A stretch of DNA of 11,274 nucleotides from Pseudomonadota bacterium (GTDB lineage Bacteria; Myxococcota; Bradymonadia; UBA4248), in contig JAGACY010000256.1 of the NCBI GenBank assembly GCA_017613855.1, positions 1 through 11,274 on the forward strand, written 5' to 3'. Both the position numbers and the translations under genes were made by a program. Numbering within the stretch: the first letter of the stretch is position 1; the number at the start of each line of letters is the position of its first letter. The notes below the pieces were generated by a model, which did not search any database, was not told the origin of the DNA, and saw nothing but the letters and a program-made list of their open reading frames with translations. This document shows, piece by piece, positions 7,390-11,274 of this stretch.

Positions 7390-7595
7390 AAGTTACTATT
7401 CAGCCGGGGCATTGTTCATAAGGTAAGTTATTCGTTATTCACTATTACGTATTCACTGATAAAATGCACAATGTGCAATGCGCAATGTTTAGGGTTTTCT
7501 CATGGTTATGGAGAAAGAATTGTGTTTTTTGAATTTAAAAGGCAGTGAATCGTGAATAATTCAATTGGCCTGTGCAAAGGGCTGAATAGTTACTT
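7390..7595. repeat. MITE-like element with 16-bp imperfect terminal inverted repeats
   Basis: AAGTTACTATTCAGCC (7390-7405) is the inverted counterpart of GGCTGAATAGTTACTT (7580-7595), with one mismatch in 16. Inside, TTATTCAC (7435-7442) and ATTCACTG (7451-7458) are matched by GTGAATAA (7552-7559) and CAGTGAAT (7543-7550), so the inner arms also pair. The interior holds CAATG-based short repeats (7464-7487) and no coding frame of note. TAAA occurs at both edges (7387-7390 and 7595-7598), which could be a target duplication but is too simple to prove it. The element lies between pnp and the promoter of paralogue B. It could be a non-autonomous transposon remnant or a structured RNA. Confidence 0.45.
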
Positions 7596-7621
7596 AAAAT
7601 TTGAGATTTGGAAGGTGATTA

Positions 7622-7668
7622 ATTCCCAAGGGGAATAATTATGAGTGGCGACCCAATGTGGCCGCCAC
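7622..7668 (-). terminator. Two hairpins after pnp, possible terminator region
   Basis: Immediately after the pnp stop, GTGGCG (7645-7650) pairs with CGCCAC (7663-7668), and CC (7652-7653) can pair with GG (7660-7661) across one mismatch. Next, ATTCCC (7622-7627) pairs with GGGAAT (7631-7636) around AAG. Neither stem has a real T tract on the minus strand, so intrinsic termination is uncertain. They may instead protect the 3' end. The 20-nt centre of the first hairpin (7647-7666) matches positions 510-529 at 17 of 20 bases. Confidence 0.4.
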
Positions 7669-7670
7669 GA

Positions 7671-9743
7671 TCAGTTCGCCTGGGTGATACGGATATTGCC
7701 GCGATCGTCGGTGCCGAGGATGCGAACGGCAATGGTATCGCCGGGTTTGTAGCGATCTTCAATAAAACCGCCATCCGACTGGATATCATTAAAGTGCAGT
7801 GAGGCCTCGGTATTGGGCATGAGTTCGACGCGCACGAACGGTGCTTTAACAAAGAGCACGTAGGCGTGAATGACATCGCCGACGGCCAGGCGGCGATTCT
7901 TGGCATTAATGGCGATTTTCGCATTTTGAATGCCGGTTTCGTCGAGACCGGAAATCTTGACGATACCATCGTCATCGATGTCGATTTGCGTATTGGTCTG
8001 GGCCATGAGTGCACGGATATTGGCACCGCCCGAACCAATGATATCGCCGATGACGGCTTTGCGAACCTGGATCCTTTCGATTTTGGGGGCGTGAGCGGCG
8101 AGTCGGTTGCGGGGGCCGGGCAAGGTCTTAAGGATGTGATCGAGGATAAAGTGACGTGCCTGTTTGGCTTGCTGCAAGGCTTTGCGCATGGTATCCATTG
8201 AGAGTCCCTCGATTTTGAGGTCCATCTGAAGGGCTGTGACGCCGTGTTTTGTGCCGCAAACCTTAAAGTCCATGTCTCCGAGGTGATCTTCGTCGCCGAC
8301 GATGTCGGTCAGAATGGCGAATTGATCATTTTCGGAAATGAGGCCCATCGCAATGCCGGTAACGGGGGCTTTAATGGGAACGCCGGCATCCATGAGCGCC
8401 AGGCACCCCGCGCAGACGGTTGCCATCGACGAGGATCCATCGCTCGAAAGAATGTCGCTGACGAGTCGAATCGTATAGGGAAAATCCTTTTGTTCGGGAA
8501 TGACCGCCGAAAGTGCTCGCTGGGCCAGCATGCCGTGCCCGATCTCACGGCGGCCAGGTGTTTTTTGGCCTCTGGCTTCACCGACGCTGTAGGGCGGGAA
8601 ATTGTAATGTAAAAAGAAATTGCAGTCCCGCGATCCGAACATGTCGTCGAGGCGCAGGGCATCGCGTGCGCCGCCAAGTGTGCAGGTCGACAGGGATTGC
8701 GTGAGCCCGCGCGAAAAGAAAGAAGAACCGTGCGCGCCGGGCAAGACCGAAACGGCACTCGAGAGCGGACGCACCTGGTCGAGACGGCGGCCATCGAAGC
8801 GTGTGCCGGATAAAATCATGGCGCGGGCATTGTCGCGCACGAGGTTTTCGAATGCGTCGTTCCAATGGGTTTTCGATATTTCGACGCTGAGCTCTTCAGC
8901 TTTTGCCGCAAGTTCAGTCATGACGCGGTCTTTTATGGATTGCAGTGCATTGGTGCGATCGCGTTTGTCGCCCAGATGCAATGCATCTTTGACTTCCTGA
9001 GTGGCATTATTAAGAATACAGAGCAATTCTGCTGAATCCTCGGGCGGAATGACGAGTGGCATCTTTTCGAGCCCGCATTCTTTGGCAAATGCGCGCTGTG
9101 CTTCGAGAATTGGTTGTGCCGTCTGTGTTGCGAAATCCATGCATGCGATGAGATCGTCTTCCGAAACCTCACCGGCACCGCCTTCGACCATGATGATGCC
9201 GCTCGGGGCGACGCTGATGACGAAATTCATATCCGAACCGGCGGTCTGTTCCTGCGTCGGAAATGCAATGAATTCGCCATTTTTACGGACGATGCGAAGA
9301 CCAACGACCGGCCCGTCCCAGGGAATGTCGCTAATCATCAGGGCGAGACTTGCTGCATTGAGCGCAGCGGTAGGCATGTCGAGGTTTTCGTCGCCCGAGA
9401 ATGCCATGATGGTAATGACGGTTTCGCGGCGGTATCCCTTTGGGAACAGCGGCCGGATGCTTCTGTCGTTCAATCGGCTCGACAGCGTTTCGGCATCGGA
9501 ACTGCGCAATTCGCGTCTACCTGCACCCACGGGGAAATGGCCTGCACCTGCAAATCGTTCGCGGTATTCCACGGTGAGCGGGAAAAAATCCTGGTCGGGA
9601 TTTTCAGCCCCGGCGACGACCGTGACCAGCAAAACCGCTTTGCCACAGCGCAACACGACGCTGCCGTTGGTCTGGGGCGCCCAAACGCCGGTTTCAAAGG
9701 AAAATGACTGTGTGCCAATGGTGAGTGACGTTTCGTGTTTCAT
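7671..9743 (-). CDS. pnp: Polynucleotide phosphorylase (PNPase)
   Basis: PNPase degrades RNA 3' to 5' by phosphorolysis, as a trimer and often within a degradosome. The product has 690 residues, close to the 711 of E. coli. Order: first RNase PH core (about 12-210), helical domain (about 235-310), second RNase PH core (about 315-545), KH (about 555-612), S1 (about 620-690). Catalytic and phosphate-binding residues are present: RRE at 398-400, GSSSM at 436-440, and GDEDHLGDMDFK at 483-494, with D486, D492 and K494. The first core reads DRSIRPLFP, as I recall from mitochondrial PNPT1, where E. coli has DRPIRPLFP. The KH loop is GSGG (570-573), not GKGG, and the S1 domain is strongly divergent. 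The frame stays open upstream to 9932, but those codons translate the hairpin leader. Family alignment starts at 9743, with AGGA 12 bases upstream, a rather long spacing. No rpsO precedes it; a bamB-like gene does. Confidence 0.95.
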   Translation of the reverse strand: MKHETSLTIGTQSFSFETGVWAPQTNGSVVLRCGKAVLLVTVVAGAENPDQDFFPLTVEYRERFAGAGHFPVGAGRRELRSSDAETLSSRLNDRSIRPLFPKGYRRETVITIMAFSGDENLDMPTAALNAASLALMISDIPWDGPVVGLRIVRKNGEFIAFPTQEQTAGSDMNFVISVAPSGIIMVEGGAGEVSEDDLIACMDFATQTAQPILEAQRAFAKECGLEKMPLVIPPEDSAELLCILNNATQEVKDALHLGDKRDRTNALQSIKDRVMTELAAKAEELSVEISKTHWNDAFENLVRDNARAMILSGTRFDGRRLDQVRPLSSAVSVLPGAHGSSFFSRGLTQSLSTCTLGGARDALRLDDMFGSRDCNFFLHYNFPPYSVGEARGQKTPGRREIGHGMLAQRALSAVIPEQKDFPYTIRLVSDILSSDGSSSMATVCAGCLALMDAGVPIKAPVTGIAMGLISENDQFAILTDIVGDEDHLGDMDFKVCGTKHGVTALQMDLKIEGLSMDTMRKALQQAKQARHFILDHILKTLPGPRNRLAAHAPKIERIQVRKAVIGDIIGSGGANIRALMAQTNTQIDIDDDGIVKISGLDETGIQNAKIAINAKNRRLAVGDVIHAYVLFVKAPFVRVELMPNTEASLHFNDIQSDGGFIEDRYKPGDTIAVRILGTDDRGNIRITQAN

Positions 9744-9802
9744 CGGTTTGTTTTTTCCTGCTTGAATGGGTGGATAGGATTGGAATGCGGACGTATGAAT
9801 AA

Positions 9803-9832
9803 TCGCCGCGTATGCCAACGGCATAGCGGCGA
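9803..9832 (+). repeat. Bulged-G hairpin, copy 6, in pnp leader
   Basis: TCGCCGC (9803-9809) pairs with GCGGCGA (9826-9832), G9810 is unpaired, and TATGCC (9811-9816) pairs with GGCATA (9820-9825) around AAC. The stem has 13 bp. Its outer arm is CGCCGC where copies 5 and 7 have GCGGC, so the stem changed on both sides while the bulge and TAT/ATA stayed. It lies about 60 nt upstream of the pnp start. Confidence 0.65.
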
Positions 9833-9844
9833 GATGCGAGTGTA

Positions 9845-9866
9845 GGTGCGTGTCGTGACACGCACC
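9845..9866. repeat. Perfect hairpin without bulge in pnp leader
   Basis: GGTGCGTGTC (9845-9854) pairs with GACACGCACC (9857-9866) around only two bases, so the last C-G pair probably opens. It is symmetric and so reads alike on both strands. It lacks the lone G of the neighbouring hairpins. Confidence 0.55.
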
Positions 9867-9877
9867 AAGCGAGCATA

Positions 9878-9900
9878 GAGACGACCGGGACGGGCGTCTC
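9878..9900. repeat. Short hairpin in pnp leader
   Basis: GAGACG (9878-9883) pairs with CGTCTC (9895-9900). CC (9885-9886) can pair with GG (9892-9893) across a mismatch. It lies between the perfect hairpin and the copy-7 bulged hairpin, giving four stems in a row between the bamB-like gene and pnp. Confidence 0.45.
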
Positions 9901-9901
9901 A

Positions 9902-9927
9902 GGTGCGGCGTATGAAATAGCCGCGCC
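9902..9927 (+). repeat. Bulged-G hairpin, copy 7, in pnp leader
   Basis: GCGGC (9905-9909) pairs with GCCGC (9920-9924), G9910 is unpaired, and TAT (9911-9913) pairs with ATA (9917-9919) around GAA. A G-T pair and two G-C pairs extend the base to 9902-9927. The core is identical over 22 nt to the inverse of the copy at 3905-3930. Confidence 0.65.
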
Positions 9928-9930
9928 CAC

Positions 9931-9982
9931 AAATTAATATATTAAAAATAATATATATAATTGTTTAATAATATATATTATT
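9931..9982. other. Nearly pure A/T tract between bamB-like gene and pnp
   Basis: Only one of 52 bases (G9963) is not A or T. It includes a perfect 16-bp palindrome (9967-9982) that contains the stop codon of the bamB-like gene (9978-9980). It could hold the pnp promoter, since TATATT-like hexamers are abundant, but I see no -35 box good enough to call one. Easy melting beside a GC-rich hairpin cluster is the notable property. Confidence 0.5.
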
Positions 9983-11132
9983 GGCCAATGGGTTCATCGT
10001 TGACGATAAACCGGTAGACCGTTGAATTGTTGGACATGGCCGTCAGCACACCGGGTGACAATTGAGGCGGCGTTGTAAAATCAGAGCCTAAGTCGATGAC
10101 ATGGCGAAGTGTTCCGTCGACGCGATCGAGCATGACGAGGCCGTATTTCTGGACAGAAGCATAGATATAGGTTTTTCCGAGCTGGAGCTCAGAAATGAGT
10201 GCTTCTTTTTGAATGACATTTTGCCAGATGGTATCGCCGGATTTTTTCTCGATGCGAAGGATACCCGATTGTGAGGAAACGTACAGGCTGTTCTGGAAAA
10301 CGCGGATAGAGGTGATGCCATAGATATCGCGCTGCCAGAGGGTATGACCGTCGTCGGCAGAGAGTGCATAGAGCCCTCCCGAAGATGCTGCAACGTAGAG
10401 GGCATCTTTGTCGCGCACGGGTTTGACGTCCATATCTTTAAAACGCGCATCCGGAGCGAGTTCGCGGCTCCAGACGGCAGTTCCATTCTCGGCGGCGTAG
10501 GCTACGACATAGCCATCCGAAAAACCGAGGTAAACCATACCATTTTCGATGAGCGGCGAAGATTGGCCATACATCGAGAATTCATTGGGGCGCGGACGTT
10601 CGCGGCGCCAAAGAAGCGTGCCATCTTCGGCGTTGATGGCAAAGGCACGATTATTGACATTGACGCATGCGACAATGCCTTCGCCAACAGAAAGACCATT
10701 TTCGACGGCACCGCCTGTCTCATAATGCCAAACGCTTTCTCCTGTCCGCGGATTGAGGCGGTGAATGGTGCCGCTGCTCAGGGCAATGTATATGCTTTTG
10801 GCATCACCAACCGGACCCGAGGTAATGGGCATTTCGAAATCCTGGCTCCATATTCCGCGACCTGATGCATTGTCAATGGCAATGACTTTGCCCAATGATG
10901 ATGCAATGTAAGTGACTGGGCCGATGTTTTGGATGCTGCCCATTTCGAGCGGAACAGAGCCAAGATACTTGGGAATGCCTGGTTTCAGAGCATAATCCCA
11001 GTCCAGTTCAACATCAAACTGGGCGCTTCTTGGGGCTGTTTTAACATCGTTGGCGTGTGGCCCGTTGGCGGATGCACAGCCCATGAAGCATAAGCCTAAG
11101 GATATCGCGAAAAGCAGACCTGATTTCATCAT
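9978..11132 (-). CDS. bamB: BamB-like outer-membrane assembly lipoprotein (PQQ-type propeller)
   Basis: BamB binds BamA in the BAM complex, which inserts beta-barrel proteins into the outer membrane. The product has 384 residues (E. coli about 392). Residues 1-19 are a lipoprotein signal ending FMG-C19. PQQ-type repeats with a G..(x)W core carry tryptophans at 95, 135, 175, 221, 266 and 303, and a last degenerate copy lies near 340, consistent with an eight-bladed propeller. Two segments match E. coli BamB as I recall it: RFKDMDVKPV (230-239) corresponds to its R-D-V-D-P-V stretch, and FSMYGQSSP (185-193) to LSLRGESAP, both at the BamA contact face. The Arg of the second becomes Tyr188 here. 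The gene starts 10 nt after the preceding stop, with no Shine-Dalgarno site, so translation is probably coupled. ATG 11129 is an equal alternative start. Other PQQ-propeller lipoproteins remain possible. Confidence 0.75.
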   Translation of the reverse strand: MMKSGLLFAISLGLCFMGCASANGPHANDVKTAPRSAQFDVELDWDYALKPGIPKYLGSVPLEMGSIQNIGPVTYIASSLGKVIAIDNASGRGIWSQDFEMPITSGPVGDAKSIYIALSSGTIHRLNPRTGESVWHYETGGAVENGLSVGEGIVACVNVNNRAFAINAEDGTLLWRRERPRPNEFSMYGQSSPLIENGMVYLGFSDGYVVAYAAENGTAVWSRELAPDARFKDMDVKPVRDKDALYVAASSGGLYALSADDGHTLWQRDIYGITSIRVFQNSLYVSSQSGILRIEKKSGDTIWQNVIQKEALISELQLGKTYIYASVQKYGLVMLDRVDGTLRHVIDLGSDFTTPPQLSPGVLTAMSNNSTVYRFIVNDEPIGQ

Positions 11133-11150
11133 TTATAATTATTTATAATT
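11131..11150. repeat. Tandem 10-bp duplication at a gene junction
   Basis: ATTTATAATT occurs twice without a gap. One copy carries the stop codon of the upstream gene (11143-11145) and the other runs into the first ATG of the bamB-like gene. With a single copy, stop and start would touch (TAA-ATG). Confidence 0.7.
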
Positions 11151-11274
11151 CAGCTTGAGAGGGAATGCCTTCGGCAGGAACTGGGGCTGGAGCAGCTTTT
11201 TTGACCAATTCAGACCAATCGGGCGTCAAATAACGCAGACGGATCGTTGCCTTTTGCTGGTCGAGCTGATGGTC
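11143..11274 (-). CDS. C-terminal 43 residues of an unidentified protein, 5' end outside window
   Basis: The frame enters from the right edge and ends at TAA (11145-11143). It reads DHQLDQQKATIRLRYLTPDW... and finishes in an Ala/Pro-rich tail (VKKAAPAPVPAEGIP). It is in frame to the edge, uses codons like its neighbour, and lies 10 nt before the bamB-like start, so it probably belongs to the same operon. In many Gram-negatives bamB follows a TPR protein of the YfgM type, but this tail is too short to test that. Confidence 0.6.
   Translation of the reverse strand, partial: DHQLDQQKATIRLRYLTPDWSELVKKAAPAPVPAEGIPSQAEL

Noticed and set aside
7461..7487. CRISPR or microsatellite array
   Set aside because: The CAATG units are only 7-8 nt apart, few in number and have no spacers. 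They are an interior part of the inverted-repeat element.
9744..9932. 63-residue N-terminal extension of PNPase
   Set aside because: The codons translate the hairpin leader, have no family match, and PNPase alignment begins at 9743.

Overview
All recognisable genes in this window lie on the minus strand, so transcription runs from right to left. The nearest lineage I can suggest is an uncultured delta-proteobacterial type (Myxococcota or Bradymonadota-like). The grounds are large cysteine-rich repeat lipoproteins, a BamB-type outer-membrane assembly lipoprotein and a divergent polynucleotide phosphorylase. This placement is inference. A Gram-negative envelope is well supported by the BamB-like protein and the three lipoprotein signal peptides.

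Right part (11274 to 7671): the tail of an unidentified gene (11143-11274) is followed after 10 nt by a BamB-like PQQ-propeller lipoprotein (9978-11132). A 234-nt gap follows, with a nearly pure A/T tract and four hairpins, and leads into pnp (7671-9743). pnp encodes a complete polynucleotide phosphorylase with all core catalytic residues but with divergent KH and S1 domains. The gap from 7275 to 7670 holds two hairpins downstream of pnp, a 206-bp element bounded by imperfect inverted repeats, and a good sigma70-like promoter with a palindrome over its spacer and -10 box. This promoter serves the next gene.

Left part (7274 to 1): two tandem paralogues (3954-7274 and 626-3808) encode very large predicted surface lipoproteins with the same architecture. 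Each has a signal peptide and lipid-anchor cysteine, a run of eight-cysteine modules (six in one, five in the other), a calcineurin-like metallophosphoesterase domain, and a predicted seven-bladed beta-propeller. Both lack the two histidines that normally complete the M1 metal site. A strong terminator-like hairpin then sits directly in front of a single-pass membrane protein cut off by the left edge (1-464).

The most unusual signal is in the gaps. Seven hairpins in three gaps differ in stem sequence but share one asymmetric detail: a single unpaired G between a C-G pair and a TAT/ATA segment (C-G*-TAT ... ATA-G). Two of them share a 22-nt identical core in opposite orientations. They look like a mobile or processed family of structured intergenic repeats with covarying stems. 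I cannot match them to a family I know.
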